Origin: CAYXRK01 sp964467615
GTDB taxonomy: Bacteria; Hydrogenedentota; Hydrogenedentia; Hydrogenedentales; GCA-2746185
Length of the DNA stretch: 64,000 bases
Direction: 5' to 3'
NCBI GenBank assembly: GCA_964467615.1
Contig: CAYXRK010000004.1
Location: 1-64,000 of the forward strand
A model generated the notes under the pieces. It was not told where the DNA came from. It saw only the letters and a list, made by a program, of their open reading frames with translations, and did no database searches. Numbering within the stretch: the first letter of the stretch is position 1; every line of letters begins with the position of its first letter. The position numbers and the translations under genes were made by a program. Shown piece by piece: positions 42,102 to 50,401 of the stretch.

Positions 42102-42560
42102 ATGAGATCAACTATTGTACTTTTCTTTCTTACCATATACCTGTTTGGTTGCCCCTGCGACACCGTCGGCCCAGCCTATTTCGTGGTTGGCGAATTCGGC
42201 GACGTCGTGCACGGCGATTCGTATGTCATTCGGCTGGATGATCCGACGGATATCGCGCATGCGCGGGAGTTGATTCGCGATCCGGAGGGCGTTGCCGCGC
42301 GGATTCTGGTCTGCTCTATTGCACCGGGGCCGGGGGACCTGCCAAACCAGGACTTCCTCAACGGCGGCGAGCCTTGGTCGTGGCACGTGACGGAGTTTCA
42401 GGGGTTCGCGGAGTTCACGATCGAGATTCTCGACGGTTGGCCGAGCTTCGTGGAGGAAGACATCGAGGGCTGGATCGCCAACACCAACGGCACGATCGGG
42501 TTTTGGAACTACACGGTCATCATGGAAGTGTCGCTCGAAGAGATCTCCACCACGCCGTAA
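42102..42560 (+). CDS. BP74-like lipoprotein
   Basis: 152 residues from the ATG at 42102, which has CCGGAG about 8 nt upstream; TATAAT at 42004-42009 may serve as -10. The signal TIVLFFLTIYLFGC ends in a lipobox. The mature part reads SYVIRLDDPTDIAHARELIRD, PWSWHVTEFQGFAEFTIEI, WPSFVEEDIEGWI, which resembles the BP74 N-terminal-type domain found in calmodulin-binding BP-74 and bacterial secreted relatives. The role in bacteria is unknown to me. It is divergent from the dGTPase operon. Confidence 0.7.
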   Translation: MRSTIVLFFLTIYLFGCPCDTVGPAYFVVGEFGDVVHGDSYVIRLDDPTDIAHARELIRDPEGVAARILVCSIAPGPGDLPNQDFLNGGEPWSWHVTEFQGFAEFTIEILDGWPSFVEEDIEGWIANTNGTIGFWNYTVIMEVSLEEISTTP

Positions 42561-43264
42561 TCCCAAGGTTATCTGTTGACACGCGTCGAGGGATATCCAA
42601 CGCATATTTCTCATCTTATTGGTTATAGTGAGTTCTCCTTGGCTCCGAATCCCGCCTATTTTGGGCAATGAATCTCCCGGGAGAAACAATGGGAATTATC
42701 GCTTTAACTCCCTTGTGGGCAAGCCAGCGCGGAAAACAAGGATATTTTGAGAGTCTGAGTGACGAAGGCGTGTAAGGAGATGCATGAAATCCCCTTCATT
42801 TTAAGCTTTTCTTGACGACAAGGGAGTCAACTGGATAATGCCCGAAACAATAGTCTCCGCACTTTCCGGTTTATCGTAGAGATATCAGTTGAAACGTATT
42901 TTGAGAACTGAGAACAAGTCTTTGCGAACGATGACTGGTGACGAATCATAGCGGGACTTCTGTGCCGCCAAGATGGCGACGGTACGAAAGACGGCGCATT
43001 TCGTTTGATGGGGCGCTGCACATCGGCCGTCGCGCAAAAAGGCCTCTATATATAGAGCCAAGCGTGTTGACCTGAAATTTCGAAAACGGGCAGCAAGCAT
43101 TGGGGGTTTTGGAGATTTTCGTGGGTCCGCAGATGACGCGGATGGACGCAGATGGATGGGACGGAACGCGGCTTCTCGCGTGGCCGAGAGAGTTAATGCT
43201 GATGGACGCCGGGCACCGGCATGGCCCACAATAGAACGATGGTTTCGTCTATGGTGGGGCGGTC
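42561..43264. other. 700-bp intergenic region with repeat remnants, no gene seen
   Basis: No open frame here has good codon structure or a recognisable product. The region is less GC-rich than average, with small palindromes (CTCCCGGGAG near 42673, TCTATATATAGA near 43052). At about 43120-43150 it has GATG-rich direct repeats (GCAGATGACGCGGATGGACG CAGATGGATG), a pattern typical of dispersed extragenic repeats. Confidence 0.5.
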
Positions 43265-43664
43265 ATGACGATTGGCGATCTGGCGAAGGCGGCGGGGGTG
43301 AGGGCTTCGACGGTGCGGTTTTATGAGCGGGCAGGGGCTGCTTGAACCGGCTGGGCGAAGCGAGGGGAATTACCGGTTGTACGGGGAGGAGTCGCTGGAG
43401 CGGCTGCGGTTTATTCGGGCGGCGCAGGACGCGGGGTTTACGTTGCAGGACGTAACGGGGTTATTGGATTTACGCGACGGGAAATCCGCGCCGTGCGCCG
43501 AGGTGCGGGGGTTGGTGGAAGCGCGATTGCTGCAACTGGAGACGCGGCTGCGGGAGTTGCGCGAGGCGAAGCGGACGCTTGAGGGTTTGGTCAAGGTGTG
43601 CCGTGAGGCGGCGGATCCAGAGCATTGCCGGGTGATTGAGCAGCTTGACGGGCGGAGGCGGTAG
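43265..43664 (+). pseudogene. merR: MerR-family (mercury-type) regulator with a +1 frameshift
   Basis: Frame one starts at ATG 43265 (MTIGDLAKAAGVRASTVRF YERAG) and hits TGA at 43343. The rest continues in another frame as LLEPAGRSEGNYRLYGEESL to 43664. Removing one G from GGGG at 43334-43337 restores a complete protein of about 132 residues: winged helix, then dimerisation helix. In the restored numbering Cys77, Cys112 and Cys121 have the 35- and 9-residue spacing of MerR Cys82/117/126, so it would bind Hg(II) or a similar soft metal. It could be a true mutation, an assembly error or slippage. Confidence 0.8.
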
Positions 43665-43681
43665 GGAGTTCGATTTTGTGC

Positions 43682-43713
43682 TTGACCTTGCACCTTGGTT
43701 CAGGGTGTAGGCT
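43682..43713 (+). promoter_or_regulatory. MerR-type promoter/operator with 20-bp spacer
   Basis: TTGACC (43682-43687), a 20-nt spacer, TAGGCT (43708-43713). The dyad ACCTTGCACC-TT-GGTTCAGGGT (43685-43706) matches at 8 of 10 positions and fills the spacer. Over-long spacers with a central dyad are the hallmark of promoters activated by MerR-family proteins through DNA distortion. It sits between the merR-like gene and the exported Cys-rich gene. Confidence 0.75.
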
Positions 43714-43766
43714 TTGCGTGTCGGATTTTTAGAGGCGTCGCCAGACGGTGAACGGAGGACAGTTCC

Positions 43767-44408
43767 ATGAGTAGCATTCGGATGGTTGTTGCAGGATTCG
43801 CGGCTGTCGCCGCAGTGACGATTGGAGCACGGGCGCAAGAAGTCTGTTGCGAGGGATGCAAGATTCCCGTCAGGTCGAGTCTTGAGCTGTCGGCGACAAC
43901 GGTGCAAGACACGTGGGACGCGGCGCGATTCGGGAACCGGGTGAGCCCGATTAGCGGCAAGCCGGTATCGCGCGAGCATTACGTCGAATTCGCCGACGCG
44001 GAGCGTACGCTGTACGGCCGAGTTTACGTCGCGGATGCGGGGGAACGGATCGCGGCGGAGATGGTGGGCGCGGAGAAGCTGTACCGCAGAGTGTATTTGG
44101 GCAGCGAGGACGCGGAGATTACACAGGCGGTGCTTGAACTGAAGAACACGTTTTGTCCGGTGTCGGGCGTGGGCGCGAAGGAAGGGCAGGAGCTGGCGAT
44201 TGATCCCACGATGGCGACGAACTGCACGGCTGGCGGATGTTCCGTCGGGGACGGTTTCGGCCTGACGTACAACGGCATCCGGATTCGGACGTGTTGCCCG
44301 TCGTGCGGGAAGATGTTCGCGAAAACTCCGGAGAAGTTTACGGTGAATCTGCAAGAGTTGTTTGCGGCCGCGACGCGGCCGGCGAAGAGCGGCGTCGATA
44401 CGGACTGA
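43767..44408 (+). CDS. Exported Cys-rich protein with YHS/TRASH-like metal-binding motifs
   Basis: 213 residues with a signal peptide (MVVAGFAAVAAVTIGARA). Mature Cys clusters: VCCEGCKIP, TFCPVSGVG, TNCTAGGCS and IRTCCPSCGKMFAKTPEKF. The CPVSG...YNGIRIRTCCPSCGKMF...PEKF part resembles a YHS/TRASH-type heavy-metal domain, and an earlier VSPISGKPVSREHYVEF looks like a degenerate second copy. A periplasmic metal-binding role under MerR control is inferred. It ends at a hairpin before the convergent cupredoxin-like gene. Confidence 0.75.
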   Translation: MSSIRMVVAGFAAVAAVTIGARAQEVCCEGCKIPVRSSLELSATTVQDTWDAARFGNRVSPISGKPVSREHYVEFADAERTLYGRVYVADAGERIAAEMVGAEKLYRRVYLGSEDAEITQAVLELKNTFCPVSGVGAKEGQELAIDPTMATNCTAGGCSVGDGFGLTYNGIRIRTCCPSCGKMFAKTPEKFTVNLQELFAAATRPAKSGVDTD

Positions 44409-44433
44409 ACGGGCCGATCGATATAGAAATAAA

Positions 44434-44464
44434 CCGCGCACCCGGTGGTGGGCCGGATGCGCGG
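44434..44464. terminator. Hairpin terminator between convergent genes
   Basis: CCGCGCACCCGG (44434-44445) pairs with CCGGATGCGCGG (44453-44464) with one mismatch, in the 82-nt gap between the Cys-rich gene and the convergent cupredoxin-like gene. No T-tract, so probably a Rho-assisted or mRNA-stabilising stem. Confidence 0.5.
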
Positions 44465-44490
44465 GGGTGGGTGGGGATTGGTTGGAGGCG

Positions 44491-45186
44491 TTATTCGCGC
44501 TTGAAGGTGAAGTCGACTTTGGCTTCGGCGTCGGCGATGGTGATTTGTTGTTCCATGTAGCCGAGGCGTTCGTGCCATGCTTTTAGCGTGTAGGCGCCGG
44601 CGGGGACGTTTTTGATTTCGTAGTTGCCGGCGGCGTCGGTGACGGCGAAGAAGGGGTGCGGGAGGACGAAGGCGTAGCTTTGCATCCAGGGGTGGATGTC
44701 GCATTTTATTTTGAGGGCCTCTTCGACGATGGTGAATTCGCGGGTGCGGGGTTCGCTGCCGGCGGGTTGGCCGAAGTTGAAGGCGCGGTTTTTGGTGGCG
44801 AAGCCGCGGACGTTGTGGGTGGTTTCGTCGCCGTTGCGCACCGCGAGTTGCTGGCCGACGAGAATGCCGAAGACGTGGGGTTCGTAGCGGCAGCCTTTTT
44901 GGTCGAGGACGACGGGCTCGGCAGGCGCGGGATATTCTTTTTCCGGGGGATTGGCGATGAACACGAAGATGTGTTGGAAGCCGCCGTCGTCGCCGATGAC
45001 GGCGGCGTCGGAGAGGAGCGGCTCGGTGGCGTGTAAGCGCTTGCACACGGCGTCAGCGCCCGTGTCCAACACTTGGCGTTCGGGTTTTTGGCCTTCGAAC
45101 TTGACGAGTCCTTTGACGGCGGCGTCGGACCATGCTGCGCCTGCGGCGATCGTGGTGATGAGCGCGCTTGCGAGTAGATGTTTCAT
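44491..45186 (-). CDS. Exported cupredoxin-like protein with carboxypeptidase-regulatory-like C-terminus
   Basis: 231 residues from the ATG at 45186 with a signal peptide (MKHLLASALITTIAAGAAWS). The central part, CRYEPHVFGILVGQQLAVRNGDETTHNVRG, and IKCDIHPWMQSYAFVLPHPFFAV give Cys and His residues like a plastocyanin-type copper site. NYEIKNVPAGAYTLKAWHERLG is the carboxypeptidase-regulatory beta-sandwich. Similar proteins appear beside methylamine-utilisation or cytochrome genes. Together with the neighbouring Cys-rich gene, a metal theme is possible but unproven. Confidence 0.75.
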   Translation of the reverse strand: MKHLLASALITTIAAGAAWSDAAVKGLVKFEGQKPERQVLDTGADAVCKRLHATEPLLSDAAVIGDDGGFQHIFVFIANPPEKEYPAPAEPVVLDQKGCRYEPHVFGILVGQQLAVRNGDETTHNVRGFATKNRAFNFGQPAGSEPRTREFTIVEEALKIKCDIHPWMQSYAFVLPHPFFAVTDAAGNYEIKNVPAGAYTLKAWHERLGYMEQQITIADAEAKVDFTFKRE

Positions 45187-45411
45187 GGGGTCTTTCTCCT
45201 GTGCATTTGGTTCGGGTGTTGCCGTAAGACGACGTACTGGCCAGCGAATCTGGCGTCGAAAAGTCGCAAACTCTCGCACAACGGGGCGATCGGGATCAAT
45301 TGTCGTTGAGCGCGGAGACGCCAGCGTAGGACTTTAACCCGCAGTGATGGAAGGAGTGCCGTAGAGTGGGGAGCGGGATTTCGTATCGTTGCGGGGGCTT
45401 CTTGTTGACGC

Positions 45412-45432
45412 GCATGGGCTGGAAGCCCATGC
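45412..45432. repeat. GCATGGGCT palindromic repeat
   Basis: GCATGGGCT (45412-45420), GGA loop, AGCCCATGC (45424-45432): perfect 9-bp arms. It is the only clear structure in the 45187-45519 gap and looks like another REP-type extragenic palindrome, distinct from the two families at 59-281. Confidence 0.6.
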
Positions 45433-45519
45433 CACGACGACGAGGGAGTGTCTTGATTAGCGCGTTGGGTGCGGCGTGTGGCAGAATGGCGGAACTGCGC
45501 CTACGAATCGGGGGATGTC

Positions 45520-45678
45520 ATGAACATTTTGAGCTTGCTGTTGACGTTGGCGACCACCACGATTGACTATATATCGAGTTTGGGTTCGGGGCAGTTCAGC
45601 GGACTGGGTATCGCGGCGACCGTCGGGAGTTTCATCATCCAGGCCACTGAGATCATTCGCGCGATATTGGCGGGGTAG
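45520..45678 (+). CDS. Small hydrophobic protein of unknown function
   Basis: 52 residues from the ATG at 45520, with GGGGGA about 5 nt upstream: MNILSLLLTLATTTIDYISS then GLGIAATVGSFIIQATEIIR. Two hydrophobic stretches separated by a Gly/Ser turn suggest a membrane microprotein. The frame extends further upstream without signal. No homologous family is recognised; codon use is plausible but the call is tentative. Confidence 0.4.
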   Translation: MNILSLLLTLATTTIDYISSLGSGQFSGLGIAATVGSFIIQATEIIRAILAG

Positions 45679-45691
45679 GGCACCGTGCTCG

Positions 45692-46510
45692 TTAGGCGGA
45701 CGGGACGGACCGCCGCAGTTCGATGACTCTCTCGCGTATTTGATCGGCGAGCGCAGCGCGGTCTTGCGTTGCGGGGAGTATCGGTTCGCCGAAGACGATT
45801 TCGGCGTCGAGGTTGCCCAGGCCGATGAGACGCCAAAAGTGCGGGCCGAAGACGTGGTCGGTCTTCCAGTAAGCGACGTCTTCGGCGAAATCCATGTCGG
45901 GACGAGTGAGGCGATACTGAATTCCGACGGGGACGATGGGGGCGTTTGCGTCGAGGGCGGCTTGGAGCATTGCGCCGCGAAAGGGCAGGAGTTCCTCGCC
46001 GCCGGTGGTGGTGCTTTCGAGAAACACGCAGACGCGGTGTCCGCCGCGAAGGCGCTCGGCGACGCCTTCGATGGCGACGATAAGCCCGCGGGTCTTGCTG
46101 CGCGGCACGCCGACGGTTTCAGAAACGCGAAGTAGGTAGCCGATCACCGGCCAGGACTCAATTTCCAATTTGGCGACGAAGAACGTGTTGACGATCGAGC
46201 CGAGCGCGATCATGTCGATGTAGCCGGCGTGGTTCGGGGCGAGCAGGACGCCGGGCGGGGGCATCGGGCCGGAGACGCGGACCTTCATTCCCAGCACGTG
46301 CCGTCCGCCGAGGAACCATTGGCGTGTCCAGTACGTCGCGGCGAAGCGTTTGGCGTTAACCGTCCGCGCGAGGAAGCGGCCAATGAGGACGCCGGAGAGC
46401 GCCCACGCGGTACAACCTAGAAAGGCGATGAAGCGCAGGCTGGCGACTATCGGACTGGGGACGGCCCGGCGCACCGTTGCTGAGGAAGGCCCGACTTCGG
46501 TAGTGCTCAC
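45692..46510 (-). CDS. PlsC/OlsA-type acyltransferase
   Basis: 272 residues, N-terminal helix SLRFIAFLGCTAWALSGVLIG. The acyltransferase motif NHAGYID (H-x4-D) is followed by VGVPRSK and FLESTTTGGEELLPFRGAML, a variant of the FPEG motif in which Glu is kept. With the OlsB-like gene directly upstream (ATGA overlap), it probably O-acylates lyso-ornithine lipid, though lysophosphatidic acid is an alternative substrate. It acts at the cytoplasmic membrane. Confidence 0.85.
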   Translation of the reverse strand: MSTTEVGPSSATVRRAVPSPIVASLRFIAFLGCTAWALSGVLIGRFLARTVNAKRFAATYWTRQWFLGGRHVLGMKVRVSGPMPPPGVLLAPNHAGYIDMIALGSIVNTFFVAKLEIESWPVIGYLLRVSETVGVPRSKTRGLIVAIEGVAERLRGGHRVCVFLESTTTGGEELLPFRGAMLQAALDANAPIVPVGIQYRLTRPDMDFAEDVAYWKTDHVFGPHFWRLIGLGNLDAEIVFGEPILPATQDRAALADQIRERVIELRRSVPSA

Positions 46511-47346
46511 TTCACCACGTCCAAGGGGGAAAATTGCACCTGATGGCCGTCCATCAATATTAAGAAATCGACGGTGCCGAAATCGCGATCGATGGCGGGG
46601 CCGGAAATGACCTTCGCGCCAAGACGCATGTAGGTCCTGAATAACTTTGGCAGCCGGATCGCAGCGCCGATTTCGAGGTCAAATTCGCGTGAAGCGTCGC
46701 CGCACGACGCGACGGGATTGGCGGGCAAGAGGAGGTCGTCGTGGAGGAACCCCTGCTCGCGGATCGTTTTCATGGCGCGCCAGCCGTCGTCCGGATCTTG
46801 CGTGGTGAGCGAGCAGCAGCCGAAGACATATTTCTGGCCGTAGGCGTTCATATAGGCGCCGATGCCTAACAAGAGTGAGACGAGCGCGGGGAAAGTTCGG
46901 TGGTCCTTGGCGAGGCTGGCTCGGCCCGTTTCGACGGACCGGTCGAAATACGGCGAGAAGTCGGTAAGGTCGTATTCGAGCGCGCTGTAGAGCCCCCGCC
47001 TCTCGAGACCGTGGCGGACGGTCTGGATTCGGTAGGTGCCGACGACGCTGCCACTCTCCTGATCGAGGAGGACCACGTGGGTCATCTGGTCGTCGAACTC
47101 ATCGCGGTCGAGTCCGGTAACAACGGAACCGGCGAGTCCCTCATCGAGCTCGATATTGAACACTTCGTAACGCAGGCGTTGTGCGGCCTCGATACATCGT
47201 TTGGAATTGGCGAACCCGGCGATGTATTTGGCGGTTTGAAAGGGCGGCAACGTCAGGACGTCGGCATCGCCGCGGCGTTGCTTGAAATCCTCCGCGCCTT
47301 GAAAGGACGCGACGGACATCCGCGTATCGGTGGATCGAATCGGCAT
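46507..47346 (-). CDS. OlsB-like GNAT N-acyltransferase
   Basis: 279 residues. AAQRLRYEVFNIELDEGL, VVLLDQESGSVVGTYRIQT, VETGRASLAKDHRTFPALVSLLLGIGAYM and FGCCSLTTQDPDDGW are typical of the OlsB/hemolysin-like acyltransferase family, which makes lyso-ornithine lipid from ornithine and 3-hydroxyacyl-ACP. The adjacent OlsA-like gene completes the two-step pathway. Membranes with phosphorus-free aminolipids are inferred. Confidence 0.85.
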   Translation of the reverse strand: MPIRSTDTRMSVASFQGAEDFKQRRGDADVLTLPPFQTAKYIAGFANSKRCIEAAQRLRYEVFNIELDEGLAGSVVTGLDRDEFDDQMTHVVLLDQESGSVVGTYRIQTVRHGLERRGLYSALEYDLTDFSPYFDRSVETGRASLAKDHRTFPALVSLLLGIGAYMNAYGQKYVFGCCSLTTQDPDDGWRAMKTIREQGFLHDDLLLPANPVASCGDASREFDLEIGAAIRLPKLFRTYMRLGAKVISGPAIDRDFGTVDFLILMDGHQVQFSPLDVVK

Positions 47347-47364
47347 CGGGTCTCCCGGGGACCG

Positions 47365-49008
47365 TTACTTGGCACTAGGATAGTGCCTGGCGACGCGATG
47401 ATACAGCAGAACGTCCTTGAGGAACTGGACCGGGCCGAGGGGCTGGACGCCGCGGCGGCGGTTGGCGTCGCCGATGGCGAAGAGGACGCGGAATTGCTCG
47501 AAGAGGGTGCGGTATGCGTCGGCGAGTTGGGCCTCGGGGTCCCAGATGTGGGTGGATTCGGCGGCTGCGCCGTTGATTTCCACGATGGTGAACGCCTCCC
47601 CCCGCCGAAGCTCCTCTTCGCTCGCGTAGCGTAAGTCGAAGCGGCCAAAGAAAAAGCCGGGGACGGCGCGGGCGATCTCGTCGATTCGCCGTTCCAATTC
47701 GGGCGAATGGAGATGAACACCGTCGCGGAAGATGCAGCCTTGCTTGTGGTTTCCGGCGAAGACGAGCGGAAACCGTTTGCCGTTGTCGAGCACGTGGTCG
47801 AGTTCGTCGGCATGCCGGGCGAAGTACATTTTTTTCATCAGTGCGGCGCGGGGGTCGATCGCGATGAGATGGCGCAGACTGTTCACGCCGTCGCCGGTTA
47901 CGTGCGGGAAAGTCTTGTGCGTAATCGACGTGATCCGTCCGCGTTCCTCGTCGGGGAACCGGTAGTACATCAGGCCGACCTCGTTTGGATACTCGACGAG
48001 GCGTTGCAGACAAATCGTCTCGCCGGCGGGAAACGCGGCGAGATAGGCTTCGAGTTCGGCGCGCGTCCGGACGGGTTGCACGCCGACGCCGCGTTGGCCG
48101 CGATCGGGCTTCGCGACAAAGGAAAAATCGATGCCCGCTGCGGCGAGCGCCGTGAGGGCGGCGTCGGCCATTTGCGCGGGGGCTCCGTCGGCGGGGCGAT
48201 CAAAGGCGACATGCGGCGCGATCCATTTCGTGCGGATATCGTCCGCCACCATGGAGAGAATCTCGCACTTCGACTCGCGGATCATGCCTCCGGAATAGAT
48301 GCTCGGGTTGGCAGCGGTAGGCAGCGTCAGGCTGCGATGCTTGAGGGCGAGCCAGAAGTAGTACACGGCGACGGGCGCGTAGAAAACCGCCGGCGGCCAG
48401 AACTCGAACACGGAGGCGATGGGTCGTTCGGACACCGGCTCCTCGCCCATGCGCTTGACGGAACGGTATTGGACGAGCGCGAAGAACGCGATCATGGCGA
48501 CGAAAATCGGCCACTTGTAGGGGCCGACGTAGGGGAGCAGCATCTCCCCCACTTTGCTGACCGAACTCAGCACGAGCAGCGTCCACACGAACGATGCCAT
48601 GAACGCCAGCGTCAGGAACCGCAGCGGCGAGGCGTGAGTAATTCCCGCGCCCAGATTGGTCGGCAACCGCAGGCCGGGTATGAAGCGGGACACGAACACC
48701 GCCGCGACAAGGTTTCGTTCGAACCAGGCGCGGGCGCGATCGATTCGGCGTTGCGACACGAGGCCCCAACTAATCGTCCTGGGGCCCACAAGCCGGCCGA
48801 TCGCGTAGAGCCCGCAATCGCCAACGCCGATGCCGATCGTCAGGCTGATGAACGCGGTCATATAGAACATGCTGCCGTCGGCGACGAGCAAACCGCAGGC
48901 GACAATGGTCGTGTCTTCGAGGATGAAGGTACACAACGCGGCGACCACGCCTTGCAGCGGGGGGCTTTCCTGGAGCGTCGTGAGCGCCGTTGTGATCCAT
49001 TCGTTCAC
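47365..49008 (-). CDS. DedA/VTT membrane domain fused to an ATP-grasp-like domain
   Basis: 547 residues. Residues 1-200 are a DedA/SNARE-associated domain: FILEDTTIVACGLL, GVGDCGLYAIGRLVG, FVSRFIPGLRLPTNLGAG. A further helix (about 225-245, PPAVFYAPVAVYYFWLAL) leads to a cytosolic ATP-grasp-like part: DFSFVAKPDRGQRGVGVQPV, FFFGRFDLRYAS and FTIVEINGAAAESTH, with the Lys, Asp and Glu-x-Asn residues expected for ATP and Mg binding. DedA proteins move lipids across the membrane; the ligase-like half could modify that lipid. It is operonic with NRDE and both Ols-like genes. Confidence 0.85.
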   Translation of the reverse strand: MNEWITTALTTLQESPPLQGVVAALCTFILEDTTIVACGLLVADGSMFYMTAFISLTIGIGVGDCGLYAIGRLVGPRTISWGLVSQRRIDRARAWFERNLVAAVFVSRFIPGLRLPTNLGAGITHASPLRFLTLAFMASFVWTLLVLSSVSKVGEMLLPYVGPYKWPIFVAMIAFFALVQYRSVKRMGEEPVSERPIASVFEFWPPAVFYAPVAVYYFWLALKHRSLTLPTAANPSIYSGGMIRESKCEILSMVADDIRTKWIAPHVAFDRPADGAPAQMADAALTALAAAGIDFSFVAKPDRGQRGVGVQPVRTRAELEAYLAAFPAGETICLQRLVEYPNEVGLMYYRFPDEERGRITSITHKTFPHVTGDGVNSLRHLIAIDPRAALMKKMYFARHADELDHVLDNGKRFPLVFAGNHKQGCIFRDGVHLHSPELERRIDEIARAVPGFFFGRFDLRYASEEELRRGEAFTIVEINGAAAESTHIWDPEAQLADAYRTLFEQFRVLFAIGDANRRRGVQPLGPVQFLKDVLLYHRVARHYPSAK

Positions 49009-49781
49009 GAAACCGCCTTAGCTGAACCGGCAAGAGCTTCGTCGTTGAGGGCGATGGATTCCGTGGCGTGCGGGGCCTCGGAACGCGGCGTTGGCCGGGC
49101 CCAATAGCGCATCTCGACGCGGTGGTCACGGTAGTTCAGCCGAACCTGCGTAATGCTGCGCGTGGAGGACCACTCGCGCCGCATCAGGGGAGAGCGGTCC
49201 TCGTGGCCGGCCTCCTGTATCAGGTGGAAGTCCGGGAGTGTGCCCTTGCGCAAGGCGCCTTCGCGGAGCCATTGGGCAAACCTGTCTTCGCGCCATTGAG
49301 TCACGTCTTGGCTGTCCCAGCCTGACGAAGAATAGACGTACCATTCGCCCTTGACGGTTTCAGTCTCGATGCCGCCGTTGCGTCTCCAGATGAAACGCGA
49401 AGAACCTTCGGGCCAAACGACATGGACGGAGAACGACGGATATCGGGCGGGGTCAAAGACGTTGAAAAGCCAATCGATTCCCGTCTTCGCGGGCCCGCGC
49501 TGAAGCAGGTTGGGAATGATATCTCCGCGGGTTGGGAGGGGATGTTTGGGATCGGGGAGGAGGCTCTCGCCGGGCATATACATATTCAGAAGGCAGGCGA
49601 TGACACCGTGTTCGTTCGCACCCATCCAGGTGCCGCCGCGTTCGCTGTCCTTCGGGGCAACCCAACGGGGCGGGCCGTCGTGGACGATCGGCGGAAACTC
49701 GGAGGCACGCGAGATCAATTCGTCGCGATTGAACGTGACGAGTACCTCTTTGGCGGAATGGTGAATCGAAACGGTACACAC
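49005..49781 (-). CDS. NRDE (TANGO2-like) family protein
   Basis: 258 residues from a GTG giving MCTVSIHHSAKEVLVTFNRDEL, with the catalytic-type Cys2 and the NRDE motif. RGGTWMGANEHGVIACLLN is also characteristic. TANGO2-family proteins have an Ntn-hydrolase-like fold; proposed roles concern lipid or heme handling. First gene of the four-gene operon, overlapping the DedA fusion by 4 nt. Confidence 0.9.
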   Translation of the reverse strand: MCTVSIHHSAKEVLVTFNRDELISRASEFPPIVHDGPPRWVAPKDSERGGTWMGANEHGVIACLLNMYMPGESLLPDPKHPLPTRGDIIPNLLQRGPAKTGIDWLFNVFDPARYPSFSVHVVWPEGSSRFIWRRNGGIETETVKGEWYVYSSSGWDSQDVTQWREDRFAQWLREGALRKGTLPDFHLIQEAGHEDRSPLMRREWSSTRSITQVRLNYRDHRVEMRYWARPTPRSEAPHATESIALNDEALAGSAKAVS

Positions 49782-49882
49782 GGGGCGGGATGGTTTCGCG
49801 GACAGAGATGAGGGTAGTAAGAGAAAGTCGACTCAAAAAGAGCGCGAAGCATAACAGAGGGGGATCGGGATGCTAAACCGAG

Positions 49883-50350
49883 CTAGACTTTTACCGAATC
49901 CTTGGATGGGCGCAGACCGTAGAGCGTGAGCAACAGCGCCACCATAATGGTCACGCCGCACACCATAAGGGTGTTCGTAACCAGCGCGCTGTCTCCGCCG
50001 TTTGGCGGTGGGAATTTTTCGGTGAGCGTCGGCATAAGCTTCGAAGACGCCCCGATGAAGGCGGCTGCAACACCCGCCGCGCCATTGGTCCATGTGCCAA
50101 TTTGAAGCATTGCGAACCAGACCTTCAGCGCATTCGAATTTAGACGCAGTTCCTGAACCAGGAAGCCGAAAGCGACCATCAAAACACCATTCGCGGTAAA
50201 TTCGATGTGGGCCATCACGATGCCGCGGAACCACTGCACGGCGGACGGTGGAATAAACCCGACGGCGCAGCCGACTGTAATCTGCAGGACCCCCAGCAGC
50301 AGGATCCAACGTTTGAGTGTTGCTTTCAAGTTGTCGATGTCGGTTGTCAT
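49883..50350 (-). CDS. Four-helix membrane protein resembling StyC/HabB-type isomerases
   Basis: 155 residues from the ATG at 50350, with AGGGAG 5 nt upstream. Four hydrophobic helices, with VMAHIEFTANGVLMVAFGFLV and LQIGTWTNGAAGVAAAFIG resembling the AH...NG and W.N/TNG patterns of styrene-oxide isomerase and hydroxylaminobenzene mutase. The similarity is by eye only; a plain hypothetical membrane protein is the fallback. Confidence 0.5.
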   Translation of the reverse strand: MTTDIDNLKATLKRWILLLGVLQITVGCAVGFIPPSAVQWFRGIVMAHIEFTANGVLMVAFGFLVQELRLNSNALKVWFAMLQIGTWTNGAAGVAAAFIGASSKLMPTLTEKFPPPNGGDSALVTNTLMVCGVTIMVALLLTLYGLRPSKDSVKV

Positions 50351-50401
50351 AAGCAACTCCCTCTTATGCTTTTAACGCGAGATGACTTTCGCGGTGGGCC
50401 G

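Noticed and set aside
42885..43229. 114-codon minus-strand open frame
   Set aside because: Covers degenerate GATG-type repeats and small palindromes; composition is not protein-like and there is no start signal.
45366..45566. 66-codon plus-strand frame overlapping the small hydrophobic gene
   Set aside because: Runs through the GCATGGGCT palindrome, has no ribosome site and ends within the better-supported 45520 frame.
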